DNA of 64,000 nucleotides from an uncultured Bacteroidales bacterium (GTDB taxonomy: Bacteria > Bacteroidota > Bacteroidia > Bacteroidales > Bacteroidaceae), in NCBI GenBank assembly GCA_902774335.1, contig CACYHW010000006.1, positions 62,001-126,000 of the forward strand. The letters are read 5' to 3'. Of the stretch, positions 14,762-22,828 are shown piece by piece. The notes under the pieces were generated by a model. That model worked only from the letters and a program-made list of their open reading frames with translations. It did no database searches and was not told the origin of the DNA. The position numbers and the translations under genes are program-made. The number at the start of each line of letters is the position of its first letter. The first letter of the stretch is position 1.

Positions 14762-14893
14762 AACGGTTAGATAATAGTTTCACAAGGAGTTAAGGACCTG
14801 ATTAGGTAATTCATGTAGTTTTTGATTGTTATGGAGCAAATGTATAATAAGTTTGCTATGAACTTAAATACCTTTCTCTTATTCATGGGCCCG

Positions 14894-15082
14894 TTAATCT
14901 CGGCGGTGACGCAATATGCTGGCAACGGCTGTGAACACAGCGCAAAGACCTATACAAGTAATTTTCAAGGCCTCTGTATCGGCCATGTATGTGTAACGGC
15001 AGGCTGTGATAAAACCCACAGCAGAGACAATCATACCACCGATGCTGATTTTGTAGATTAGTTTTTTAGTCTTAGGTGTCAT
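14894..15082 (-). CDS. Small two-span membrane protein, unknown function
   Basis: 62 aa: MTPKTKKLIYKISIGGMIVS begins a positively charged start and first helix. A loop (CRYTYMADTEA) follows, then a second helix (ITCIGLCAVFTAVASIL) and the tail RHRRD. The positive-inside rule places both ends in the cytoplasm. There is no recognisable family. It lies about 130 bp upstream of the 82-aa membrane protein on the same strand, so the two could be one transcript. Confidence 0.5.
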   Translation of the reverse strand: MTPKTKKLIYKISIGGMIVSAVGFITACRYTYMADTEALKITCIGLCAVFTAVASILRHRRD

Positions 15083-15166
15083 AGGTCAGAAAAGGATTTA
15101 CTTACGCAAATGAACACATTTTATTTGAAATCCGTATATTAGCAGAGTCAATAATCTCTCCTTATT

Positions 15167-16396
15167 ATGAAAAGTCCAATAATTAAAACGTTTGCTCTCC
15201 TGACAGCAGTATCGATGCTCTGCGCCTGCAAGGACGGTGTCAAGAACGACAGCTCACTGCAGATAACCAAGAATGATGTGATCCATCTGGACGGTACCTT
15301 TGAGGACAACTTCCTTGAGAGCTGGGAGTATATCCTGCTTGACGACAAGAACACGGAATCCATGATGGGTTATATTGACGGCGTCTTTTTTGATGACGAC
15401 CTGCTTTTTGTCTATAGCGGCCGATACACGGGCAATCAGTCACAGATCAAGGTGTTTGACCGCCAGGGAAATTTCCTGAACGATATTGGCCGGACGGGAC
15501 GGGCGCAGAACGAATTTCTGCGTGTCTCCAACTGGGCTATCGACACCAGGAACAATCAGCTGATACTCTTTGATAATTTTGCCCAGGCGCTTAAGCGTTA
15601 TGACTATAAGGGTAATTACCTGGGTCAGACTAAGGTTAAGCCCGTTCAGATTACCGACCAATACGTTGGAACTGATTTTATCAAGAACCTTAGCGACGGT
15701 TCCATACTGTATCAGGGAAGTCTCGTGGTTGTTCCTACGTACGACTATTTCTATATAAACCGGGACGGCACATACCAGTCGCCTCTGGAGATGACAGGTT
15801 ACCGTCAATATTGCAGTATGGACCCTATGGAATACTTAAGAAGATCCGGCGATATGGGCGGTTTGACATTGACTGTCGCTCACAGCAATTACAGATCGGA
15901 CACCACATATCTGATTCGTACGTTTGACCACCATATCTACCGCATAGACAAAGACAGCGCAGAGTGTGTGGCCAATATGGCATTCATGCCCGAGATTCCG
16001 GATAAGGTAAAGTTTGATTACGAATATAGCTCCAATCCGGATGAGGAGAAATATGCAGGACACGTAATCCCCAACTTCTTCTACGACATGAAGGATTACA
16101 TGTACATCTGGTACTATTATGACAATGAGTATCTGTTTGACAAAAAGAGCTCAAAGATGTACCATTTCAATCACGACACTCTGCATGTTTCGGTTCCGGA
16201 AATGGGTAACATATCCGTCAGCGACAATGCCATAGTGGGTGTGGCCAGCGAGTATTATATCAACCAGGCCCTCAATCGTCTGAACAGCAGGGATTATGAC
16301 CACCGTTATACTCCGGAACTGGAGGAGTTCTACCGCAAAGCCTCCAGGCACGACAATGCAGCTATCGTGATTGCCACATACGGCCGCAAAGAGTGA
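15167..16396 (+). CDS. Six-bladed beta-propeller lipoprotein
   Basis: 409 aa. The SPII signal MKSPIIKTFALLTAVSMLCAC has a lipobox ending at C21. The mature chain matches the Bacteroidetes 6-bladed beta-propeller family: an opening like NDVIHLDGTFEDNFLESWEY, then repeated blades with DRQGNFLNDIGRTGRAQNEF and RYDYKGNYLGQT. In that family the GRGPGE-type turn follows the first blade; here it reads GRTGRAQNEF. These lipoproteins are abundant and mostly uncharacterised; ligand binding at the cell envelope is presumed. It is a single gene with its own upstream region, not tied to its neighbours. Confidence 0.8.
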   Translation: MKSPIIKTFALLTAVSMLCACKDGVKNDSSLQITKNDVIHLDGTFEDNFLESWEYILLDDKNTESMMGYIDGVFFDDDLLFVYSGRYTGNQSQIKVFDRQGNFLNDIGRTGRAQNEFLRVSNWAIDTRNNQLILFDNFAQALKRYDYKGNYLGQTKVKPVQITDQYVGTDFIKNLSDGSILYQGSLVVVPTYDYFYINRDGTYQSPLEMTGYRQYCSMDPMEYLRRSGDMGGLTLTVAHSNYRSDTTYLIRTFDHHIYRIDKDSAECVANMAFMPEIPDKVKFDYEYSSNPDEEKYAGHVIPNFFYDMKDYMYIWYYYDNEYLFDKKSSKMYHFNHDTLHVSVPEMGNISVSDNAIVGVASEYYINQALNRLNSRDYDHRYTPELEEFYRKASRHDNAAIVIATYGRKE

Positions 16397-16453
16397 AATA
16401 ATATGTGACTCACATTGATTATATTTGCACATACTACCAATTTAAAAAGGACA

Positions 16454-17308
16454 ATGAAGGAGTACAGGCAGATAGATCTGAGTGAATGGACAATGGTGGG
16501 CGGAGGCTTTAACGGCCAGGCCTATGTGTCACAAGCCCACCCCGGTGTGATGCTCAAGCTGGTCACGAGCGATCTAGGCAGCGCACAGGCAGTGGAAAAG
16601 GAGTTTTACAATTCAAAGACCGCCTTTGACATGGGACTGTCCACACCCCGGGTACTGGAGATAGTCCGCAGCGGAAACAGTCACGGACTCCTGTGCCAGA
16701 TAATCGAGGGCAAGAAATCCTTTGCCCGTTTGTGTGCCGATGCCCCCGACCGCATACCCGAATACGCGGCCTTGATGGCGGAGTACGGCAAGGCGCTCCA
16801 CAACACACCCATCACCCCGAATGAGTATGTGATTCCCATGAAGACGCTGCTCCGGAGGGCTCTGCAGTCTTCGCCTCTGGTCACCGATCAACAACGCGAG
16901 CGCCTTCAGGCACTGGTGGAGGCAATGCCCGAAACAGGAAACTGCCTTCACGGCGATTTCCAGCCGGGTAACATAATCCTGGCGGGCGGACAGCACTACT
17001 GGATTGACCTGGGCTGGCTGTCACAGGGCTTCTACATGATGGATCTGGCGCACCTCTACAAGATGATGGTTGAGGACAGCGTGATCCCCCAGGTGCAGGA
17101 CCTGACCCACATGACTCAGCAGCAGATGGTCGATTTCTGGGAGGCATTTGCCAAGGCTTATACCGGAACCCATGATATCGGCTCACTCAACCGCGAGATC
17201 CGTCCCTACGCCGCGCTGGACCTGATACGCACCAGCTACCTGCACCCCATGAACAACCCTCAGATATTGGAGTTTTTCAGGAGCCGCATAATCCAGGATT
17301 TATCTTAA
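16454..17308 (+). CDS. APH-like kinase, TIGR02172 family
   Basis: 284 aa from the ATG at 16454, preferred to the in-frame ATG at 16415 because a TATATTTG -7 box (16420-16427) lies between them. It has an aminoglycoside-phosphotransferase/choline-kinase fold: a glycine-rich start (VGGGFNGQAYVS), then the catalytic loop H166-G-D168-FQPGN173, and a metal-binding aspartate in YWIDLGWL. The TIGR02172 group is known from Fibrobacter and Bacteroidetes and its substrate is not established. Resistance to aminoglycosides should not be assumed. It stands alone between two lipoprotein genes. Confidence 0.8.
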   Translation: MKEYRQIDLSEWTMVGGGFNGQAYVSQAHPGVMLKLVTSDLGSAQAVEKEFYNSKTAFDMGLSTPRVLEIVRSGNSHGLLCQIIEGKKSFARLCADAPDRIPEYAALMAEYGKALHNTPITPNEYVIPMKTLLRRALQSSPLVTDQQRERLQALVEAMPETGNCLHGDFQPGNIILAGGQHYWIDLGWLSQGFYMMDLAHLYKMMVEDSVIPQVQDLTHMTQQQMVDFWEAFAKAYTGTHDIGSLNREIRPYAALDLIRTSYLHPMNNPQILEFFRSRIIQDLS

Positions 17309-17313
17309 CTTTG
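17306..17313 (+). promoter_or_regulatory. Bacteroidetes -7 box (TAACTTTG)
   Basis: This exact TAnnTTTG match overlaps the last codon of the upstream kinase gene and lies 19 bp before the ATG at 17333. No convincing -33 box was found. Confidence 0.5.
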
Positions 17314-17332
17314 CACTATAACAACAAACAAT

Positions 17333-17851
17333 ATGAAAAGATTTTTCCTGATAGCTGTAGCTGCACTGATGGTAATGGCATGCGGCAACAACGCACAGAA
17401 ACAAAGTACTGAAAGCAACGGAACTATGATTACAAAAACAACCCCTAACCCCGAGAACGCACTGCGCGCTCAGCAGTTCCTCAAGGATGCAGGAACATAT
17501 TATCTGGCTACTGTTGATGGTGACCAGCCCCACGTACGTCCCTTCGGCACAGCCGAGATTTTTGAGGGCAAGCTCTACATCCAGACCGGCAAGGTCAAGA
17601 ACGTCTACAAGCAGCTTGAGGTCAATCCCAAGGCCGAGATCTGCGCCTTCAAGGACGGCAAGTGGATTCGTATAGTATGTGAACTTGTGGCCGATGAACG
17701 CGTCGAGGCCAAGAAGGATATGCTCGACAAGAATGAGTCACTGCGCTCCATGTACAATGAGAATGATGACAACACCATCGTGCTCTACATGCGCAATGCC
17801 ACCGCCACAATTTCATCATTCACATCAACCCCAGAGACCTTCACGTTCTAA
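17333..17851 (+). CDS. Pyridoxamine 5'-phosphate oxidase-family (FMN-binding) lipoprotein
   Basis: 172 aa. The lipoprotein signal [17 protein letters not shown] has its cysteine at residue 17. After a short linker comes a split-barrel PNPOx-like domain: [57 protein letters not shown] and the closing [10 protein letters not shown]. Family members bind FMN or F420 and reduce or sense small molecules. Most Bacteroidetes versions are cytosolic, so the lipid anchor is unusual and suggests an envelope location. The stop codon touches the first of the GGGGTCTGACCCC hairpins. Confidence 0.8.
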   Translation: MKRFFLIAVAALMVMACGNNAQKQSTESNGTMITKTTPNPENALRAQQFLKDAGTYYLATVDGDQPHVRPFGTAEIFEGKLYIQTGKVKNVYKQLEVNPKAEICAFKDGKWIRIVCELVADERVEAKKDMLDKNESLRSMYNENDDNTIVLYMRNATATISSFTSTPETFTF

Positions 17852-17891
17852 AAATAGTACAAAAGGGGTCTGACCCCAATTGTACTATTTT
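17851..17891. repeat. REP-like hairpin, copy A
   Basis: Outer arms AAAATAGTACAA (17851-17862) and TTGTACTATTTT (17880-17891) pair perfectly. The inner stem GGGGTC-T-GACCCC (17865-17877) is flanked by an AA/AA bulge. It starts at the stop of the PNPOx-like gene and precedes uvrA. With A/T tracts on both sides it can act as a bidirectional terminator. Confidence 0.85.
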
Positions 17892-17904
17892 GCTGATTAT
17901 ACAT

Positions 17905-17912
17905 TACCTTTG
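17905..17912 (+). promoter_or_regulatory. Bacteroidetes -7 box for uvrA (TACCTTTG)
   Basis: TACCTTTG matches TAnnTTTG 20 bp before the uvrA start. The nearest TTG upstream at a suitable distance is in the right arm of hairpin copy A (17880-17882), 22 bp away. Confidence 0.5.
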
Positions 17913-17932
17913 CAGTCCAAAACGCAAAAAGG

Positions 17933-20758
17933 GTGAACAGCGAAGATAATTCAATAAGGGTCAAGGGCGCCAGGGTTAACAACCTGAAAAACATTTCGGT
18001 TGATATTCCGCGCGACACCTTTACCGTCATAACGGGTCTTTCGGGATCAGGCAAGTCATCACTGGCCTTCGACACACTGTATGCCGAGGGTCAGCGTCGT
18101 TATGTGGAGTCACTCTCATCCTATGCGCGCCAGTTCCTGGGACGCATGAAAAAGCCCGAATGCGATTTTATTGAGGGCCTGCCGCCCACTATCGCCATCG
18201 AGCAGCGCTCCGGTAACCGCAACCCCCGCTCCACCGTAGGCACACAGACCGAGATCTACGAGTATCTCAAGCTGCTGTTTGCCCGCATAGGCCGTACCAT
18301 ATCGCCCGTGAGCGGCAAGGAGGTACGCAAGCACAGCGTGGACGATGTTGTTGCGTTCGTGCTCAAACAGCCCAAGGGCGTAAGGTTTACCGTGCTGGCT
18401 CCCCTGCCCATCCGCGGCGGCCGTAACCTGGAGGAGCAGCTGCGCACATCGCTCAAGGAGGGATTTACCCGCATTGAGCACAAGGCCGAGATGATACGCA
18501 TCGAGGACCTTCTGGCCGATGCCAAACACCTTAAGGAGCTCTCGTCGCTAACCAAGGAGATCTATCTGCTGATAGACCGCCTTACCACCGATGACAGCAA
18601 GGAGGCGCTGAGCCGCCTGACCGACTCCGTTGAGACCGCCTTCTTTGAGGGCTCGGGCCAGTGCATGCTCCGTTTCTACGACACAAAAGATACCACTCTC
18701 CATACATTCAGCAACCGTTTTGAGGCCGACGGCATCCAGTTCGAGGAGCCTACCGAGAACCTGTTCTCGTTCAACTCGCCCGTAGGCGCATGCCCCAAGT
18801 GCGAGGGATTCGGCCGCATAATAGGAATCGACGAGTCGCTGGTTATACCCAACCGTGCGCTGAGCGTTTATGACGGCGCGGTGGTGTGCTGGCGCGGCGA
18901 CAAGATGGTAGAGTGGAAGGATGATTTCATTCTGCATGCGCAGGAGCATGACTTCCCCATATTCACCCCCTACTACCAGCTCACTCAGGAGCAGAAAGAC
19001 TACCTGTGGCACGGAAGCGGACGCGGCAAGGACGAGCGCGGTTGGGATGAGACATGCATCGACACATTCTTTGATATGGTGGCCAAGAACCAGTACAAGA
19101 TTCAGTACCGCGTTATGCTGGCCCGTTACCGCGGCAAGACCGTATGCCCGGAGTGTCACGGAATGCGTCTGCGCAAAGAGGCAGGTTATGTTCGCATAAA
19201 CGGCACCTCGATCAACGAACTGGTTGAACTGCCCATATCGGAACTCAAAAAGTTCTTTGATAACCTTAAGCTTACCGAGCATGAGGAGCAGACCGCACGC
19301 CGACTGCTCATTGAGATAAACAGCCGCATCCAGTTCATGCTTGATGTGGGTCTGGATTATCTTACTCTGAACCGTACCAGCGCTACGCTATCGGGCGGTG
19401 AGAGCCAGCGTATCAACCTGGTGACATCGCTGGGCAGCAGCCTGATGGGTTCGCTCTACGTGCTTGACGAGCCCAGCATAGGTCTGCACAGCCGTGATAC
19501 CGAGAAGCTGATAAAGGTTCTGCGCCAGCTGCAGCAGATAGGCAACACCGTTGTGGTGGTGGAGCATGATGAGGAGATTATCCGCGCATCGGACTACATT
19601 ATCGATGTGGGTCCGGAGGCCGGACGTCACGGCGGCGAGATAATCTATCAGGGTCCCACCAACCATCTGGAGGATAACACGGACAGCTGGACCGTCAAGT
19701 ATCTGACCGGGGCCGAAAACATTGCGGTGCCGCAGTCACGCCGTCCATGGAACAACTACATTCTTGTAAAAGGTGCCCGCCAGAACAATCTGGACGGCAT
19801 TGACGTCAAGTTCCCGCTCAACGTGATGACCGTTGTTACGGGCGTGAGCGGATCGGGCAAGAGTACTCTGGTGCGCGACATACTGTACCGCCATCTCAAG
19901 AACATATACAGCGAGTCGTCGGAGCGTCCGGGCGAATGCCTGGGTCTGGAGGGTGATATGAAGATGGTTCACGCCGTCGAGTTCGTTGACCAGGATCCCA
20001 TAGGCAAGACCACACGCTCCAACCCGGTGACCTACGTCAAGGCTTACGACGAGATACGCAAGCTCTTTGCTGACCAGCCGCTGTCACACCAGATGGGATA
20101 CCGTCCCACCCACTTCTCATTCAACTCCGAGGGCGGACGCTGCGAGGAGTGCAAGGGCGAGGGCGTTGTAACCGTATCCATGCAGTTCATGTCGGACCTG
20201 CAGATGGTGTGCGAGAGCTGTCACGGACGCCGCTTCAAGAACGACGTTCTGGAGGTGACCTACAAGGGCAAGAACATATGGGAGATACTGGAGATGACCG
20301 TGAACCAGGCCGTCGAGTTCTTCTCGGCCGATGACCCCGCCGAGCGCCGCATTGTCAAAAAACTGGAGCCGCTGCGCCAGGTGGGACTGGGTTACGTCAA
20401 GCTGGGACAGTCATCATCCACACTGTCGGGCGGTGAGAGCCAGCGCGTAAAACTGGCTTACTTCCTGAGCCTTGAAAAGGCCGAGCCCACCGTATTCATA
20501 TTCGACGAGCCCACCACAGGCCTGCACTTCCACGATATACGCAAACTGCTGGATGCTTTCGATGCACTGATACGTCGCGGCCACACCGTAATCATCATCG
20601 AGCACAACATGGATGTGATAAAGTGTGCCGACCACGTCATAGACCTGGGCCCCGAGGGCGGCGAGCGCGGAGGCCATCTGGTTGTCTGCGGCACCCCCGA
20701 AGACGTTGCCGCCTGCCCCGAATCATACACCGGCCGCTTCCTGAAAGCCAAACTCTAA
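17933..20758 (+). CDS. uvrA: Excinuclease ABC subunit A
   Basis: 941 aa, the normal length. UvrA dimers find bulky DNA lesions and load UvrB in nucleotide-excision repair. There are two ABC ATPase units: Walker [15 protein letters not shown] (about 32-45) with signature LSGGESQR (about 487), and Walker [10 protein letters not shown] (about 637) with signature LSGGESQR (about 833). Zinc-binding CxxC pairs are visible (CPKCEGFG near 287, CPECHG near 405, CEECKGEG near 737, CESCHGRR near 757). The start is GTG at 17933; no in-frame ATG lies just upstream and the protein begins [20 protein letters not shown], which aligns well with the family. Hairpins of the same family flank the gene on both sides. 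Confidence 0.97.
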   Translation: MNSEDNSIRVKGARVNNLKNISVDIPRDTFTVITGLSGSGKSSLAFDTLYAEGQRRYVESLSSYARQFLGRMKKPECDFIEGLPPTIAIEQRSGNRNPRSTVGTQTEIYEYLKLLFARIGRTISPVSGKEVRKHSVDDVVAFVLKQPKGVRFTVLAPLPIRGGRNLEEQLRTSLKEGFTRIEHKAEMIRIEDLLADAKHLKELSSLTKEIYLLIDRLTTDDSKEALSRLTDSVETAFFEGSGQCMLRFYDTKDTTLHTFSNRFEADGIQFEEPTENLFSFNSPVGACPKCEGFGRIIGIDESLVIPNRALSVYDGAVVCWRGDKMVEWKDDFILHAQEHDFPIFTPYYQLTQEQKDYLWHGSGRGKDERGWDETCIDTFFDMVAKNQYKIQYRVMLARYRGKTVCPECHGMRLRKEAGYVRINGTSINELVELPISELKKFFDNLKLTEHEEQTARRLLIEINSRIQFMLDVGLDYLTLNRTSATLSGGESQRINLVTSLGSSLMGSLYVLDEPSIGLHSRDTEKLIKVLRQLQQIGNTVVVVEHDEEIIRASDYIIDVGPEAGRHGGEIIYQGPTNHLEDNTDSWTVKYLTGAENIAVPQSRRPWNNYILVKGARQNNLDGIDVKFPLNVMTVVTGVSGSGKSTLVRDILYRHLKNIYSESSERPGECLGLEGDMKMVHAVEFVDQDPIGKTTRSNPVTYVKAYDEIRKLFADQPLSHQMGYRPTHFSFNSEGGRCEECKGEGVVTVSMQFMSDLQMVCESCHGRRFKNDVLEVTYKGKNIWEILEMTVNQAVEFFSADDPAERRIVKKLEPLRQVGLGYVKLGQSSSTLSGGESQRVKLAYFLSLEKAEPTVFIFDEPTTGLHFHDIRKLLDAFDALIRRGHTVIIIEHNMDVIKCADHVIDLGPEGGERGGHLVVCGTPEDVAACPESYTGRFLKAKL

Positions 20759-20799
20759 AAAATAGTACAAAAGGGGCCTGACCCCAATTGTACTATTTT
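20759..20799. repeat. REP-like hairpin, copy B
   Basis: Same design and length as copy A: arms AAAATAGTACAA (20759-20770) and TTGTACTATTTT (20788-20799), with core GGGGCC-T-GACCCC carrying one mismatch. It begins on the base after the uvrA stop codon and precedes the yihY -7 box TACATTTG (20812-20819). Confidence 0.85.
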
Positions 20800-20843
20800 T
20801 GAAATTTTGACTACATTTGTTCCTTGACTAACAATTAATTGCT

Positions 20844-22184
20844 ATGGCAGAGAACAAAGAAAGCAAAAAGAAGTCCTTCAAGGAGCGCCTCAGAGTGTTC
20901 CTGACCAAGGACATATGGTCATTCGACCTGCATCAGAAAGGACCTTTACGCCGCGCAATCGGAAACACCGTCAAGGTTGCGGTGATAGCCATACGCACAT
21001 TCCTTGATGACAAGATCATGACGCGCGCAGCCGCGCTCACCTACTCCACGCTGTTTGCTGTGGTCCCCATCCTGGCTCTGATTTTTGCCGTTGCACGAGG
21101 ATTCGGCTTTGAGAATATTGTAAACAGCCTTCTCGAAAACGGAATCATGAAGGAGAACGAGAGCCTGAGCACCGTCATGCAGTTCATAGACGGTTACATG
21201 CAGTACGTCTCAAGCGGCGCATTCGTGGGTATCGGCCTCCTGTTCCTGCTCTGGTCCGTATATTCTTTGGCCGATGGTATCGAAGCCAACCTAAACTATA
21301 TCTGGCACGTCAAGCAGTCACGAGGCATGGGCCGTAAGATTACGGACTACTTCTCACTGGTGCTCCTTATCCCCATCGGCATCATCTGCCTGAGCGGTCT
21401 CACGGTGGCTACCAAAAAAATCCTGGAGGGCATGGAAGGATATATGCTGCTGGGCGGATTCGTTCAGTTCCTGATATCGGCAATGCCATACCTGGTGGCC
21501 GGTCTGATATTTACGGGATTCTACATGTTCATGCCCAACACCAAGGTAAGGTTCAAATACTCCATCATACCCGGATTCATAGCAGGCTGCCTGTTCCAGG
21601 TCCTGCAGAACCTCTACTTCAGCGGCCAGTTGGCTCTGTCAAGTTACAACCAGATTTACGGAGGTTTCGCAGCCCTGCCGCTGTTCCTCTTCTGGCTCAA
21701 CCTTTCATGGTCCATCATACTGTTTGGCTGCGAGCTGGCATATGTGTCACAGAACAACGACAACTTCAACTACTTTAAGGAGCCCGATAAGATTAGCCGC
21801 CGTCATCAGGATTTCTACTGTCTGATGGTTATGGCATGCATCTGCAAGAGGTTCAACAAGCATCTGCCGGCACTGGACCGCAAGGAGATTGGCAATGAGC
21901 TCAAGATTCCACTCCGCTATGTCATTGCGTCACTGGATCTGCTCATCGAGGCCAAGCTGTTGCAGCCTGTACTCAAGGGCGATGAACGCGAGCCCGCCTA
22001 CGTTCCCACTACCGATACCAACAAACTGACTGTGGTCAAGGTTCTGGCGGCAATCAACTGCACCGGATATTGCGATCTGGACCACGCCCTGGACAGCGAG
22101 GTGCGTGCCGCTCTGCTCAAGATTGACGATGAGCGCAAGAACTTGAGCGGTGACATTTGGTCCACTCCTCTGGCTGAACTTTGA
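20844..22184 (+). CDS. YihY/BrkB-family inner-membrane protein
   Basis: 446 aa. After a lysine-rich cytosolic start (MAENKESKKKSFKERL) and the family opening (RAAALTYSTLFAVVPILALI) come six membrane spans up to about residue 300. The PLFLFWLNLSWSIILFGCEL segment is diagnostic. The last 130 residues are soluble and include a winged-helix-like region (KEIGNELKIPLRYVIASLDL), a fusion often seen in Bacteroidetes members. Formerly misnamed RNase BN; the real function is unknown and envelope maintenance is often proposed. A TACATTTG box lies at 20812-20819, 25 bp before the ATG. Confidence 0.9.
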   Translation: MAENKESKKKSFKERLRVFLTKDIWSFDLHQKGPLRRAIGNTVKVAVIAIRTFLDDKIMTRAAALTYSTLFAVVPILALIFAVARGFGFENIVNSLLENGIMKENESLSTVMQFIDGYMQYVSSGAFVGIGLLFLLWSVYSLADGIEANLNYIWHVKQSRGMGRKITDYFSLVLLIPIGIICLSGLTVATKKILEGMEGYMLLGGFVQFLISAMPYLVAGLIFTGFYMFMPNTKVRFKYSIIPGFIAGCLFQVLQNLYFSGQLALSSYNQIYGGFAALPLFLFWLNLSWSIILFGCELAYVSQNNDNFNYFKEPDKISRRHQDFYCLMVMACICKRFNKHLPALDRKEIGNELKIPLRYVIASLDLLIEAKLLQPVLKGDEREPAYVPTTDTNKLTVVKVLAAINCTGYCDLDHALDSEVRAALLKIDDERKNLSGDIWSTPLAEL

Positions 22185-22205
22185 CAGGTTGTCAGATGAA
22201 ATTTT

Positions 22206-22234
22206 AAAGAGTATGACATTTTGTCATACTCTTT
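22206..22234 (+). terminator. Terminator hairpin after yihY
   Basis: A perfect 13-bp stem, AAAGAGTATGACA (22206-22218) with TGTCATACTCTTT (22222-22234), 3-nt loop and a T-rich end, lies 22 bp after the stop codon. The TGACATTTTGTCA core may also be a regulator site for hsp20. Confidence 0.8.
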
Positions 22235-22237
22235 TTG

Positions 22238-22254
22238 TTGGCACCGCATTTGTC
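22238..22254 (+). promoter_or_regulatory. Candidate sigma-54 promoter of hsp20
   Basis: TTGGCACCGCATTTGT matches the -24 element (YTGGCAC) exactly, and the -12 TTG element at the correct spacing; the usual C after TTG is T here. It lies about 80 bp before the hsp20 ATG. An upstream inverted repeat (22206-22234) could bind an activator. Confidence 0.45.
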
Positions 22255-22333
22255 TCTTATACTGCGAAGGCGCCCCGAAAGGGAGCCGGATAAAACAGAA
22301 TGTTTAACAATTAAAGTATAGGAGGTTACAACT

Positions 22334-22777
22334 ATGTTACTCGCAAGAAGAAATCAGAATTACAATCAGAATTGGTTACCCAGTCTGTTCAACGATTTTA
22401 TGAATGACGATTGGTTCACTACCCGCACCGCAGCCAGTGTACCGGCTCTGAACGTAATCGAGAATGAGAAGAACTACGAACTTGAGTTCGCTGTTCCGGG
22501 ACTTAAGAAAGAGGAACTGAACCTGCAGGTCGATGCCGACGGCGTAATGTCAATCTCAATGGTCCGCAAGAACGAGGACAACAAGGAAGACAAGAAACGC
22601 AACTACATCCGCCGTGAGTTCTCATACCAGGAGTTCAACCAGAGCTACATCCTGCCCGAGGATGCTGACCGCGAGAAGATATCGGCCAAGGTTGAGAACG
22701 GTGTACTGACAATCGATGTACCCAAGCTGCCTGCCGAAAAGCAAGCCCAGGCCGTACAGAGCATCGCAATCTCATAA
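22334..22777 (+). CDS. Small heat-shock protein, Hsp20/alpha-crystallin family
   Basis: 147 aa ATP-independent chaperone that holds unfolding proteins. The alpha-crystallin domain spans about 35-135. It includes the strand NYELEFAVPGLKKEELNLQV, the MSISMVRKNEDNK loop and the conserved closing VENGVLTIDVPK (the GVL motif). The short C-terminal tail lacks a clear IXI motif. The start has an unusually good Shine-Dalgarno (AGGAGG at 22320-22325), rare in this phylum and consistent with strong expression on stress. It may use a sigma-54-type promoter (22238-22254). It converges on the xylanase gene through a shared terminator. Confidence 0.92.
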   Translation: MLLARRNQNYNQNWLPSLFNDFMNDDWFTTRTAASVPALNVIENEKNYELEFAVPGLKKEELNLQVDADGVMSISMVRKNEDNKEDKKRNYIRREFSYQEFNQSYILPEDADREKISAKVENGVLTIDVPKLPAEKQAQAVQSIAIS

Positions 22778-22794
22778 GGCATAATAAGTTCAAC

Positions 22795-22828
22795 AAAAAA
22801 AGGAAGACCGTTTGGCCTTCCTTTTTTT
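22795..22828. terminator. Bidirectional terminator between hsp20 and the xylanase gene
   Basis: A-tract plus GGAAG (22795-22806) pairs with CTTCC plus T-tract (22817-22828) over a 10-nt loop. The A- and T-runs on both sides serve both converging transcripts. The xylanase stop codon overlaps its right end. Confidence 0.85.

Noticed and set aside
16454-17308. Aminoglycoside resistance gene
   Set aside because: The HGDxxxxN kinase loop is shared by many small-molecule kinases, and the sequence fits the TIGR02172 group rather than known resistance enzymes.
17851-20799. GGGGTCTGACCCC hairpins as CRISPR repeats or IS ends
   Set aside because: There are only isolated copies kilobases apart with genes such as uvrA between them, no spacers, no transposase and no target-site duplications.
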